From contig WBMW01003831.1 of NCBI GenBank assembly GCA_013396635.1, forward strand, positions 139,859-203,858: a DNA stretch of 64,000 bases. The letters are read 5' to 3'. The notes under the pieces are model-generated. The model did not search any database. It saw only the letters and a program-made list of their open reading frames with translations, and was not told where the DNA came from. How positions within the stretch are numbered: the first letter of the stretch is position 1; each line of letters opens with the position of its first letter. This document shows, piece by piece, positions 1 through 11,888 of the stretch. Source of the DNA: Penelope pileata. Taxonomy: Eukaryota > Chordata > Aves > Galliformes > Cracidae. Both the position numbers and the translations under genes were made by a program.

Positions 1-104
1 GATTTGCTCTATCAACCAGTGTTATTGTGCTCCTTGTATCTGTTGTAGTTTCCATGGAATTAAATAGGAGGCATTACTTTTGGAATCTACATAGCCTAAA
101 GACA

Positions 105-335
105 TTCCCCCTTGTCCTATCACTATCTGCCTAAGTGAAAAGTCACTCTCCCTCCTGATTATAAGCTCCCTTCAAGTACTTCTCTTCTTCAGGCTGAACA
201 AGCTCAGCTCCCTCAGCCTGTCTTCATACAAGAGATTCTCCAGCCCTCTGATAATCTTCACGGCCCTCCTCCAGACCGGCTCCAGCAGCTCCACATCAGT
301 CTTGTGCTGGGGGGCCCCAGGCCTGGAACAGCAAT
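105..335 (-). mobile_element. CR1 LINE fragment, antisense
   Basis: On the plus strand this reads as the reverse complement of the CR1 reverse-transcriptase 3' region. It contains 'cccttgtcctatcact', 'caggctgaacaagctcagct', 'ccctcagcctgtcttcat' and 'cacggccctcctccagac', all typical CR1 antisense phrases. A stretch of roughly 35 bases that normally lies between 'caagtact' and 'ctcttcttcaggctg' is missing, so the copy has an internal deletion. It lacks both the 3' tail and most of the element. It is a dead, old copy with no open frame. Confidence 0.88.
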
Positions 336-348
336 ACATTTGAGACTA

Positions 349-3300
349 GAAGAACAACCATGATATCCAAGTGACTGGAGCAGACAGAGGAAGTGTGGCA
401 GATCCTGTCAGTGAGCTGATGCCTTTGTGATGTGAATGGAGCAAAAGCTCCATGTGAATACTGTTGATCCTACATAAGATGCATAAGTGTATATAGCCAA
501 AAATACAGAGGTCAAAAGATTTCTTCATTATCAAAAAACACTGGGGTTTAGGACCTGACGAAAATAACAGCCCATCTGGACCTTAGTTTCCTCTAAAGTG
601 AAGAGTAAACTTCCATAATTTTTTAACTGAGTTAGTCAGAATTTTTTCAACACCGAACGCTGGTTTCACTGTCAGCTATTTAACTAAGTAAACATTTGAA
701 ATCCATTACCAAATTCCAAGGGTTGCCCTTCACAACAGGTTTTTCAGCTTTCCCAAGAGGTGGGAGATTATAGTTGAGATTACTTTCAGATGCACATTAA
801 GGATGGATTTCATCAAATGAATTAGGTGCCACTATTTATGCAAATATTTACAAATAAGCTCTTTGTTACCTGTGATGGGGGAGACACACAGCTCACCCTT
901 TTCTAGAGAAATTTCCAGACTAATTTTTTCTAGTGCTTTTGTTTCTTGCCTTCATTATTAAACCATGCTATTCATTCTTTTGTAAGATCCTAAAGTCACG
1001 CTTTCATACTTCATATGACTCTGTGCTTTGGTTTAACTGACAGCAGGTTAATCCTGTCTCTTGCATTGCAGTTTATTTGCCTGTGACTCTCCTGTAAAAG
1101 CTGATATTTTGTCTTTATGAATAAATTTTGTTTCTCTGACGTTATTTAGCTCTGTGAAGACATTTTGAACTGCTGGCACTAAGAGTTTGCTCTCCAGGTT
1201 TCTCTTCTAAATTGCTATGTACCAAACAGGAAGCGTATCTGTGCCCTGGGAAAGATGCACAATCCTTTTTTGCCCTGTTTCTTTTCCTTTTCACAGAAAG
1301 ACAAGACAGTCATCTGCTGCTTGCAGTTTTTCTCTTTTCTGTCTTGTTTGCCACTGGAGACTATTGGTAGGTAAAGAGTGGTGATTTCCTTTAGCTTACA
1401 GAAACATCACATCAGTTTGCTCTCAGATATAGGATATGAGTTCAGTGTCCCTGTTCCAGCAAGTCAGCCACAAAACACCTGTTCAGCACATGGCCACATC
1501 AGCCATTTTGCTCTGTCACGTGCATAAGCGTTTCACGTGCCAGCTGGGTGGGGGACACAGCAGATGGTACAGCTGCAAGCTGAGTGAGAAGTGCCTAGCT
1601 CTGCCTTGGTCATGAAGGCTGATGCAGCTCCGTACTTATGGTTAGTGCCCAAATGCTTTGAACCCAGAAGAACTATCCATCCCTTTCTTTAAGCTCATTT
1701 ATTTTATAGAACATCTGTCACACTGGTGCAACCAGAGGGCAAGTTTTACTCATATAAACAACCGCAGGGGGAAGTTTCATGCCATATTCCCACCATACGC
1801 TCTTTGTCTGCTCCCTTCTTGTCTGGTGACAGCTGGGGCCCGGGCAAAGCCTATTATTCATGTGGAAATGTGGTATTTTTAGCCAGATTCCCTAAGAACA
1901 CGAAAATTATGAGATCATGTCCTCCATGTGACCATCAGTGTTTGTGAGGGTCATCATATATCAGGTATCAGAGATCCCAATAAAAAACACTGTTCCTGAT
2001 AATTTTTTTACCCTTTGTCAACCTCAGCCAATTGAGATATAAGGTTGCAGAGCTCTGAAATATCAAATGCCTGATGTAGCCCCTGAGAAAGAGTTGTCAC
2101 TAAGATGAAGGTATAAACCATGTTAAAAGCAGCACACATAATATGAAACATCAAAATATCAGCAGAGTTCCTCTTCTCTCTCACCTCTGTCCATGGGGCA
2201 CAAATGTATAGGAAACAAAACTTTGCTAGTCCTGCTACTTTTTTTTCCTAAGGCTCAGAGTAAACAAGGATTATGTCCCTGAATAACCTTTCCAGTCTCA
2301 CTTCAGTACAATACTGACAGACAAGAACTGACTCTTGCAAGCTGTCTAATCACCAAGACAGGTGTAAAAGGGTGCCAGAATGGCACCATCTTTGGGGTCT
2401 TCTGCTCTCAGTTTGCCAAAGCTACAATATTACGAAGGCTCCAGGTTTACACCCTGGCTGGTTTTGACTTTTATAGCATTTTGCTTGCTGTTTTTACATT
2501 TACTGATGTACTGGTTGCAGAGGCGTGAACTGGCAGCACCGCCTCATCTGCAAATCTCTGTACATAGCAGGTTCCCTGGCTGTGCATAGGAAAGATACAT
2601 TTATATTATTTAAAACACGAGTAACAAAAGGCATCTATCAGACCAGATGGTCATTGTTGATGTGCTATAGGTAATACACCAAAGAACCAGTAGTGCTAAT
2701 AATGGATAACTGGACAATTGAGAAGTAAATTAAGACCCTCTCAGCCTGAAGCCTTAACCTGACACCACTTTTTCTTCAGTCTGTTGAGAACTTATGCTCT
2801 ATCAAATGCCTAAATCTCAGTAAACTAAGAGTGACCTGGAAATTAAATTCAATATTCCACTATCATGAAAGAAATGGCCTTGCTGCATACTGTAAATTCT
2901 GAGACATTTCATTAATGCATTTAGACAATGTGCTTAGGTTTCATACTATGAAAATCCCCAAAAACAGGCTGCAGGACAATGGGCAACTTGATCCCTTTGT
3001 AAATTTTGGTAATTTTCTAACTCATACTTGTGTTGCAAATCTAAATTGACCATGAAGGTAAAATTTATGTCAACAAAAGGAATTTTGGGAGTTTTTGGTT
3101 TGTTGGTTTATTTCTTCATTGTCCATACTCTGAAATTAACTTTATGTTTGATCAATTCACAGACGTAATGTGCTAACAGCTTCTGACAATAGTGATGCAA
3201 CATCATCATGAGTTTCCATCTTGACCCACTATGTTGCTAAGAAAATACTGAAAAGTGTTAACTTTGTATTATGCTAGGATTCTTCAAACGGGCTATGGAG

Positions 3301-4439
3301 TCTGTGACCGATTATCAGTGAATACTGGTTTTATTTCTTGGTTCAACACTGAAAGACTAAAATAATAGTTACACAGCTCTGTGTAAAGGAGCAACGCCCC
3401 AGCAGCACAAATTGACTTGGTCTCAGTACAATGCTATGCTGATTTTACAGCTTTTGTATCAGAGCAAAAGGTCATGTAGTTATGGCTTAAAAAGGGATAG
3501 AGCTCTTCGCTTGACACCACCGGGACAAAGAGGAAAAGTTGGCTATTGAAATGGTGATTCCTCATTGCCTGACAGTAATGTTTACTCTGGGAATGCAAAG
3601 GTAGGGAAATACATATTTTATAGAGCACAGGTAAACTCAGTGTAGGTATAGTTTTCAAACTCTTGAAAAGCTCCCTCTTGCTGTATTGAAATAATCCTGT
3701 TAGGGAAAATACCATAGTATCACCTCATTTTCAGATTTCTGTATGTTCTTGAAGCTCTTTCTGTTTTCTTCAGATATGTGCAGCTTTACTTCATTTGGTT
3801 GATAAAAATAGGGTAGTGTATAATCCTCCTCACATTAAGGTGCATGGAGAGACTTAAAAGAAGTCAGGTTGGCAAACAGCCCTTGTCCATACTGCATTCT
3901 TTGAAATAGTTACCCAACTTTCCATCTTTGGTATTGACTTCAAAAACACAAATATTTTTTAATGAAAGGAAGACAAGGAAATGTCATAACTTTTAGATTT
4001 TCTTCTATCCTGGATAAGCACGATTGAAACAAACAATAACTCTAAAAAGCTGCGTAGATCTGTTATACAGAAAGACTTCTTATAAGAGAAAGAAAACAGA
4101 GAAAGTGGAGAATACTAAAAAAGTGAAGAGTGACAGTATCAAGTACGGACATGAGAAAAGATCATGAAAGAAAGAATATTACTTAGGGAGAAAAGACTGT
4201 AAATGTGGAGGTTTTATTAATATGCAATCTCATTACAATGAGTCACAGTTGAGCAATTATGCCTTAGAGGAGTTCCTTTGATTCGTGGTAAGAAACTGGG
4301 AAGATCTGGAAATGAAGATCAAGAATTAATGACAGAAAACACCATAAGATGAGAATTTGAAACTTAGGAGAATATTTCAAATGTTCTGATATTTGTAGCA
4401 TTCTATTGTGATGTTAGCTTTCATACCAAGATGTAGAGG
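349..4439. other. Unique AT-rich DNA, no gene seen
   Basis: No recognisable gene, RNA or well-preserved repeat. Frames are short (under about 95 codons) on both strands. A pyrimidine-rich acceptor-like site at 1296 and another at 3773 are each followed by a short open stretch. Neither has a convincing donor in a compatible phase, so I do not call exons. Confidence 0.6.
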
Positions 4440-4600
4440 TGGATGTTCTATCCTAAGACCACTGAGGTAATCTCTCCAGTGGATTGGGTTTCTTTATATC
4501 TGGTTGATTTCACAGAGGTATTTGTCTAGCCTGTTCTTAAACTTTTCCAAGGAAAGACACTTGATGCTATCCCTAGTCTGCTCCTGTATTTCATTACATG
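4440..4600 (-). mobile_element. Possible ancient CR1-like fragment, antisense
   Basis: The phrases 'tttgtctagcctgttcttaa' and 'acttttccaaggaaagacac' resemble the antisense 3' part of old amniote CR1/L3-type LINEs, where the usual phrase is close to 'ttgtccagcctgttcttaaa'. The match is degraded and the edges are uncertain. No coding capacity. Confidence 0.35.
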
Positions 4601-5523
4601 CTTTGATACAGGTCACTGATGAATTGGGAGATCCTGTTAACCAGCTGTACATCCACCTTGGATGAAAAACTGCTGAAATACATTTTCATGGCTTCCTTAC
4701 ATCTAATCTTCCAATTTTGTTTATCTCTAAAATTGCTTTTGCTATCTTGAGGGCCGTGGAGGAGCTCTGTTTTTCTGGTCATTGGGGTTAAATAAAGCTA
4801 ACAAAGAGGCCTGATGACAATTATTGTTGCTGTTTTAATGATACTGGCACTTTTTTAACTTTCCTCATGTGAAGGATTGCTGATGGAAGAAAACACAAAA
4901 CGAAAGAAAATTCAGATAGACTAGTATGCAAACCTCAGGGAAGTAGGACCTCATCTGAAATTTGGAAAAGCATGTAGTAGTGGAATGGGAACACTTGTAA
5001 CAAAACCTCCTTTCTTGTTTCTGGGGGTCAGATAGTAAGTTACAGCAGTGTCAAGGGACTGTTGTGGGACACAGTGAGCAGCTTCCAGTCCAAAACTGCT
5101 GCCTTCCCCAACCACCCTTCCCACCAATACTCCAGATTCCCCAGGGACAAATCTCCAAGATGGCCTGACAGGTGTAGATAGAGATACACTGGAGAGTTAA
5201 AAATATGCCAGCAAGTTAGCACAAACACAGTGCCATAACAAAATTACTGCTGAATTGCATGATATATTTAAGTGTGGTACACCCACCAACACCCAGGCCT
5301 GTGACATCCGTTTGTCATATTTCCAGGAAAAAGTTTCCCACCCTTTAAAGTATCCTGCACTTATTGGGGATTTGGGGTTTTGTGGCATTTATGTCCATTT
5401 ACATAACTTCTGTAAATCTGTTGCTAATTGTTGTATTTTCTTCTTTATTCCATTTCTCCAATGCCCTTTGAGTGGTTTTAATAAAATCACATATTATGAC
5501 TAACATTTGCTGTCCCCCATCAG

Positions 5524-5655
5524 AGAGTCCTTTTATGTCTCAAATAAAGGAGTTCTGTCAACTGGAGCCCAGGCCTTTATTCCTTACAAATCCAAATTGC
5601 TCACCCTGCTCATTGACATTTTGGGATTCCTTCAAGATGTAGGATGGGACTTCAG
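5524..5655 (+). other. Exon-like open stretch, unconfirmed
   Basis: A pyrimidine-rich acceptor (ctgtcccccatcag) is followed by 132 bases open in one frame and then a good donor (TTCAG|gtgagg). The open frame begins after one leading base and leaves two trailing bases (phase 2 in and out). The peptide has a hydrophobic, leucine-rich middle (KLLTLLIDILGFLQ) followed by a D/W segment. I do not recognise a family. The antisense strand is also nearly stop-free here, which weakens the coding argument. It could be a real internal exon of a large-intron gene, a decoy, or part of a decayed repeat. Confidence 0.2.
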
Positions 5656-6707
5656 GTGAGGCAAGGTGATGTTCACACTGTGTATGTTAAGAAGTCATTC
5701 CAGCCACATGGTAGTGAAAATTTCCACTCTATTTCCATTAATGAAGCAGCGAGACCCAGTCTTTGAGATCTGCAGAGAAAAGGCACTCAGAATGCACTCA
5801 ACTTAGCAGATGAGTATATTTGTAAATTTTAAGACATGTATGAGAGGGAAAACGATTTATGGCTTATGGTAGCCTCTGCTGGAGGATTTTACAAAGAAGT
5901 TATTTTCTAGATAGATTACTGCACTACTCAGCTGTGCCCAAAGATCTAATTCACAAAAAGTATTGTATATGTGCATCTTTAATGCTAATTGTTATAAAAA
6001 CAATTCTACTAATCAGTGTTGGTATTCTGGGACCTGAAATGGCTCTGCACTAAACAAGGAAAAGTTAATCCACAAGTAGTTACTCTTTTTCATTTTCTTT
6101 ATTCTCTTCTGTATGAAGCCAGATATGCTTGGCACTGCCACTGCTGACTTCCAAGATGAAGCCATGGGATCTCACAATGGCATGCTATAGTCTGCATATT
6201 CACAAAAATCAGCAGATTTTGTGTAACACAGGGTTCCCGCCATACTGGCCAACACTAAGTTGACAATGTCACGTGCTTGCAAAGCTTCCTGTAATCACAG
6301 AAAGGTCGTGAAGAGAAATGTGGAAGTTTGAAAGGCTGATGCCATCACCTGCCACAATTTCAGTAGCCTCCAGTACAACTCTGAGCAATATCCCCAAGAA
6401 TACATTGACCTCAGCAACAAGTTTAGGATACTGGTCCAGAATACAGTGTTCTTATTCCAAAGACTATCAGTGCAATATTTATATACTGATTAAAAAAACT
6501 AGTTTGTAAAGTTAAGTCAGAGATGCAGGTTCTTTTAAAAAATGAATGAAAAGGGGGTAAAGATCAAAAGGGAAACAAAAAATATAAGGTGATTTTTTAA
6601 AAAAGAAATAACTGTGCATATAACTGCATTACTTTTTTGGCCTGGATCTTTATCTTAATACTTGGCCACTTAGAAGAATGAAATGTAAGAAGTTCAGAAA
6701 TACTTAC

Positions 6708-6917
6708 TTCGCTTACAAATGTTAGCGAAGAGAACACAGCGAGGAACGTATATAGGAATAGCTTAATTCTCTGAGAAAATCCTGTGATTTCCCAACCGTC
6801 TATCAAATGAAATACACTTTGGATAAAGAAGATGGAGGAAAAAAGTAAGCTTGTGTTTCTGGGGTGGAAAAGAACAGACTGCCCAGCATATTCATTCTGC
6901 ATGACTTTGACAGCCAC
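6708..6917 (-). other. Exon-like open stretch on minus strand, unconfirmed
   Basis: On the minus strand a strong acceptor (cctgttttcttctggtgtag) is followed by 210 bases, exactly 70 open codons, ending at a consensus donor gtaagt. An alternative donor gtaagc nine bases earlier (exon end 6717) keeps the same phase. The peptide ends in a hydrophobic segment that could be membrane-spanning (LFLYTFLAVFSSLTF). The frame stays open beyond the donor to 6597, so the stretch is simply stop-poor, and the plus strand is open over part of it too. No family recognised. Confidence 0.22.
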
Positions 6918-7548
6918 CTACACCAGAAGAAAACAGGAAGACATTCTCTTGGTCTACTTTGGGTAAGCTGCAGAGGCTATTCAGTTAACCTCAGAAGCTA
7001 GCTTAGAAATTGGAAGAGCTAAAGAACATCTGGAGTACAATCTTTTTGGTGTCATTTTCATAACTGTGTCCCATAACATTGTTGCAAATTCCACATTTGC
7101 ATTTTTCAAGTAAATGTGTTTAAATTCTTTTTAATACGAAACCAACTTTGCATCATATGACAGACATGAGTGAGGCAGTCTTTAAAATCAAACTGTGCCG
7201 CTCTCTCTCTTGCAATATCCTGGCCTAGGTCCAGCATGTTAAGAGGAGAAGAGAATGCCCCTGGCTGTGCTGCAAAGGCCAAAATGGACATTAGCAACGT
7301 GGGTGTCTTGTGTTGAGGATGTCAGGGAATATGTAAATATGTGGTACTCTTCACATCTGTTACCCACTGACTGCTCATGGTCTCTTCACAAAACAGAAGA
7401 AAATAGGGAAGAAGAAAAGAGCAGTTAGTCCTTCAAGCAGAAACGAGGAAAAAGGAAGATCCAGGACCTGAAGCCAGAAGAGAACACAACTAAGAGCAGA
7501 GGCAAAGGTAAGGAGGGAAGGAGCCAGGCAAGACTACATAAAGACAAG

Positions 7549-8297
7549 TGTGTTGGGCTTGTGTGGCAACATTTTGGTAGAAGGGATGCTGTAGAGTCAG
7601 CCTCTGAGAAAAGCCCAGCACCTGTCCCATGTTAGATAAGAACCAGCTCCAGCTGCTCCAGAAGAGACCCACCCCTGCCACAACTGAGCTATGAGTAAGC
7701 CTGGTTGTGCCTCTGGAAGAGCAGATATAAGAAAGGGAAAAACTGCTGCACAACAACACCTGGGAAAGGAGTGAGAAAATAGGAAGAAGCCCTGTAGCCA
7801 CCAAGATCAATGCAGAAGGAGGGCAGGGGATGCTCCAGGCATGGAGCAGAAGCTCCCTGCAGCCCAGGAGAGGCCCACGGGGAAGCAGGCTGTCCCTCTG
7901 CAGCCCATGGGCACCGCATGGAGCAGATCTCCATGTGCAGCCATGGAGGAGCCTACAGTGTGGCAGTGGATATGGCCTGGAGGAGGCTGCAGCCCATGGA
8001 GAGCCCCTGCAGGAGCAGACCCCGGGGCAGAGCTGCAGCCCATGGAGAGGAGCCCACATTGGAGCAGGAGGCCTGGAGGATCTGCTGCCTGTTGGGACCC
8101 ATGATGGATCAGTGCGGTGCTAAAGGATGGACACTGTGGTATGGACCAATATATTGGGGCAGTTCTTAAAAAGCTGCAGCCTATGGGATCAGTGTAGGAA
8201 GGATGGCATCCAGCGAGAGGGACTCCATGCTTTCCCTGTCCTTATCTCAACCAATGAGCCTTATCATCGTATTTTCTCCCTGTTTCTTTGAGGAGGA
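7549..8297 (+). mobile_element. Avian LTR-type repeat, probably a decayed solo LTR
   Basis: Begins at 'tgtgttgggcttgtgtggca' and continues through a GC-rich part with repeated 'gcagcccatgg' and 'ggagcag' phrases (around 7830-8070). It ends near 'tctcaaccaatgagccttat' and 'ttctttgaggagg'. This order matches, from memory, a long terminal repeat that is common across bird genomes; I do not name the family. A TATA-like 'agatataaga' lies near 7724. No retroviral internal sequence flanks it, so it reads as a solo LTR whose 3' end has decayed. The open frames here on both strands (up to 189 codons on the minus strand) are by-products of the stop-poor repeat composition. Confidence 0.72.
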
Positions 8298-9628
8298 TAC
8301 TTTTGCGTAGGGTATCTCCTGTGCAACTAGGGAAATTGTTTTCTGAGATACAGCATGAATGCTTAGAGTGGCTTGATATATGAAATAAGCTGATGCTTAT
8401 TTTCAAGTGGAAATTTTAAGCTATTTCCACTTGATTTCAATATGTAGGGAATTCACATAAAGAAGGCAGTGGCAATAGGTAAAAACCCATAAGATGATAG
8501 AATATTTTCAGCAGAAGGAGGTTATTCATATTGATGAGAATGACAGCTAGATATGTATTCCTGTGAAAGTATATAGTCTGTTTCAGAAAATATGTATAAG
8601 ATTTTTTTAAAATAATAAAACAACTGAAACATTCACATAGTAAATGCAAGCACTTTTGACAACAATATAGACCTTTAGAAGGAGAAATTGGTTATTTCAA
8701 CATAGAACAGTAGGCTAATAGTCATGACTGCAGAAGATGAGTTCAACGAGCATTTGATCAAATTGGCAAAAACAGTTGATAATATTTTATGCTGATGACA
8801 TGGCTTTCTGCAAAGAGTGGATGAAACAGAATCCTTTCAGGTCTAAATCACGTAAGGGAAGGAGGGTAAACATAATCACACTGATGCCATCCTGGGGATC
8901 TGCTGTGGGCCAGTACAATGAGAGGGGACAGAGTTCTCGTTAACTTTTCTAAAGGCAGAAATATGACGGAGAACAGTCTCATTTGGGGAGGCCTTAATTT
9001 TCCGGATTGAGATTGGAAAGCAAACACAACTTCATGCCAGGTGCAGCAAAAAGTTCTGGAGTCAATTTCAAGAGGCTCTAGAGAAACATAACAAAAGCAA
9101 ACACAACCCAAGCTTTAAATGACCCCAGCTGAATTCCCTCTCAGTAGTTTGTGAAACTAAATTAGCCACTTGGGCACTCAAGAATGAGCAAGATTTCCTC
9201 ACTCACAAACTCTAACTTCAGGAGAAAAAGAAATTAAAGAAACTTCTATTTCTTAGCAGAAAAAGTGAAACACTACACTAAAATTACAACTTGGCAGATG
9301 TCACTAATCCATGGTACAGAATGCTACCATCCATTTGAGAACAATTACAATGGCTACATTGCTTTCAGGTGGGGCCAGCTGTTGAGATGAAGAGCCAGAA
9401 ATCACTTCCCTCTTTCATACCCTCTCAGTTCCTGATGTACCCAGGTCACTCACCATCAATGCACTTATAGCTTGGCAGAGCCCTAATACTCATCCCAAAT
9501 GAAATGCCTCTGTACTTGGTTGAGGAAGCCAAGATTCAAGCTCCTACTCTAGGCTGCTGTTCCTAGTGATCTTCAGGCAGTCTTCATTTGTCACCATTTT
9601 TGGAGCAGGGTACTGCTGTCATCCTTGC
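8298..9628. other. Unique AT-rich DNA, no gene seen
   Basis: No gene or clear repeat. The only structure I note is the inverted repeat at 8403-8434, listed separately. An 87-codon frame on the minus strand (8848-9111) has no recognised features. Confidence 0.55.
8403..8434. repeat. 12-bp inverted repeat, 8-nt loop
   Basis: Left arm 'tcaagtggaaat' at 8403-8414 is the exact reverse complement of 'atttccacttga' at 8423-8434. The pair could form a hairpin. No flanking target-site duplication or transposon end was recognised. Confidence 0.85.
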
Positions 9629-9710
9629 GATCTACTCTAGGGAACCTGATTGAGCAGGGGGGTTGGACTAGATGATCTCCAGAGGTCCCTTCCAACGCCT
9701 GTGGTTCTGA
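9629..9710 (+). mobile_element. CR1 LINE 3' end, sense
   Basis: Contains 'gagcaggggggttggactag' and 'gatctccagaggtcccttcc', the diagnostic non-coding 3' terminus of avian CR1, followed by a degenerate tail (ggttctga). Only about 80 bases survive, so it is an extremely 5'-truncated insertion or the remaining stub of an older one. Confidence 0.9.
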
Positions 9711-11801
9711 AGCTCAGTGTGGAAAAATGAATTTCTGAAACTATGGAGTAGGAACAATGGAAGGATTCCATGGAAATAGAATTTTATTGAATTAGAAATC
9801 ACAGTGCTTGTTCCAGGGATGGGGTGGGAGGAGGGACATAGACTGAGGCATTACAAGAAATACTAGCTTAGATTTCTAAGCTCAGCTGAGTTTCTTAATC
9901 TAAAACTGAATTTTAGTTATTCTAAAACTTCTGGTAAAATACTTGCCTATATAAAGAGTGCAAGGAAAGAAAACTGTCAATACTTGGTGACAAACAATAA
10001 AATTGAAGAATTATTTTTCTGTGAGAAGAAACTAAGTGAAAATGTTGCCTTAAGCTCCATTAAGGGCAATGACGTTGACCACCAAGGTGAAAGTGGCATG
10101 AGTGAGAATGGAAGTGAAAGAAAAAGAGTTTAAAATAGCCCAGGTATAATATCATGTTCTGCACTTCATAACATACAAGGAATGGGTACCTTAACTACTG
10201 AAGAGAAATTATCATTTAGGAATTGTATTTTGTAAGCAGAGTATCTCCCTTTAAATTGAATATAGGATTAAAACAATGTACAGTTTTTTTAAAGGTGGAT
10301 CATGCCAGCCTATTCCAATATCTTTGTTTTATATTTAAAGATATCAGTGCTTTTCAATGTTGTTCAGAAAGTAAAAACCTACCTCTGATATGCCTATGGG
10401 AGACATCTGCTGTACAAATTTTCACGCACATGAAATTCTAAAGGGAGCTGAGCATCCCTTGCAGAAGAAAGATCCACAAATCTAAACCAGTCAAAAACAT
10501 CATGCATGTACGGTACTTGGCTTCTTAAAAAGCATTTGGACAGATCAGTTAAGTGTTTTTAGGAATAGAATGACATTCAGTAAGACAAAACACAAAGTTG
10601 TGTGTGTAGAGACTATGGCAGTTCTGTTCCTGAAAGGGGCACATCCGTCCTTGGAATTTTTCAAGAGTGGACAAAAGCCCTGAGCGACCTGGACTGAAAT
10701 CAGTGTTGAATTCAGTGCTTTAAGCAGAGGCTGGAGCAGAGGTGCCAAGATCTATTTCAACCTGAATTGTCCTCCTGTGTGCCAAGAAGCCAATTCAACC
10801 ATTTGTAGCACATCATGTGTGCTCTTTGGAACCCACTGATATATCCCAAATGACAGGATTGACAGTAATGCTATGTATGCCATATTTTCAATTTTTGACA
10901 ATCATTCATGAAAAACAACATAAATCCTAAAATACCTAAAAGGTGGGAAAAATCAGAGAGATGAGAATTCAGTAAACATTCCAGGCAGAGAAGATTCCAA
11001 CCACTGATTTGTAAGGTCAGTTTTTATCCATATCTGCTTAAAATCTCTTTTAAGAATTTTTTATGTTTTTTTAAGTATTCACCACAGACGAAAACATTAG
11101 GTATTAGGATCTTGCAATCAGGAAAGGTGATTTGCAAGAGTACACTGCAGATAAACCAGGACATGCAAAGAAGTATAACACAGTGCCCATAATGGATAGC
11201 CTCTTTAAAATATGTTAATGGTGTTATTCTTTAATTATTTTTTCCTTTGTCTTTGTAAATTTGTTAAGAGATGTCATTTAGTAGATACTGTAAGAATAAT
11301 GAGAAATATCACAGATAATGTGAGCAATATGTGATGCTTAAGCTACATGTTGAGCGTGAATAAGTAAGCTGAATGCACTACAGTAGTGTCCCTATTCTGT
11401 GGCCTCCACCACTGGTTTGACTGGCAGATGCATACCCTCCTTGCATGCAGAAGAGCTTATGATCTATTCAGAGTACAAAAGCATTTGAATTTGCATGCAA
11501 TCAAGTAAAATTTTATAAACATTGTCGGCATTCTGAAATGCAAGATGAGCATGCAATTTATAATAGATCATCTCCATGATAATGGCTTGTTATGATGTCT
11601 TACCCCACATTTAACGTTTAGTAGAAGTTTTGAATTTCCTGATTATGCTATAGTAAGTGAAATATGATGTGCTGATAAACTCAAAATTCCAGGATTTATT
11701 TGTATAGGCCGAAAAATTCTGGTAATTATAAGCATATGTCAAATGTCCTGATTTTCACTCAGAAGAAAAAGAAAGAAAGTGAGAGATCAAGAAATGGAGA
11801 C

Positions 11802-11888
11802 GAAAGGAGAGGAAAAAAAAAGAAAGGAAGAAAGAAAGGAAGGAAGAAAGAAAAGGAAAAGGAAAGGGTAAAAAGGAAAGGAAAGGAA
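11802..11888 (+). repeat. Purine (GA-rich) microsatellite tract
   Basis: 67 consecutive purines from 11802 to 11868, made of gaaa/ggaa units. A single pyrimidine at 11869 is followed by purines to 11888. The looser A/G-rich zone starts near 11760. Such polypurine-polypyrimidine tracts can adopt triplex (H-DNA) structure and are length-polymorphic. The 68-codon K/E/R-rich frame over it is an artefact of composition. Confidence 0.92.

Noticed and set aside
1297..1366. 70-nt stretch between a strong acceptor and gtaggt
   Set aside because: Open in all three frames, so it carries no frame information. The one phase that would join 5524 creates a stop at the junction.
3774..3839. 22-codon open stretch after a good acceptor (ctttctgttttcttcag)
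   Set aside because: The only in-frame donor (gtgcat) is poor and the frame stops soon after.
6765..6961. Plus-strand open stretch ending at a gtaagc donor, opposite the minus-strand candidate
   Set aside because: No acceptor with a pyrimidine tract upstream, and the frame is interrupted just before the stretch. It shows how easily coding-like frames arise here.
7490..8059. 189-codon minus-strand frame and overlapping plus-strand frames
   Set aside because: They lie within the GC-rich LTR-type repeat; low stop density follows from its composition.
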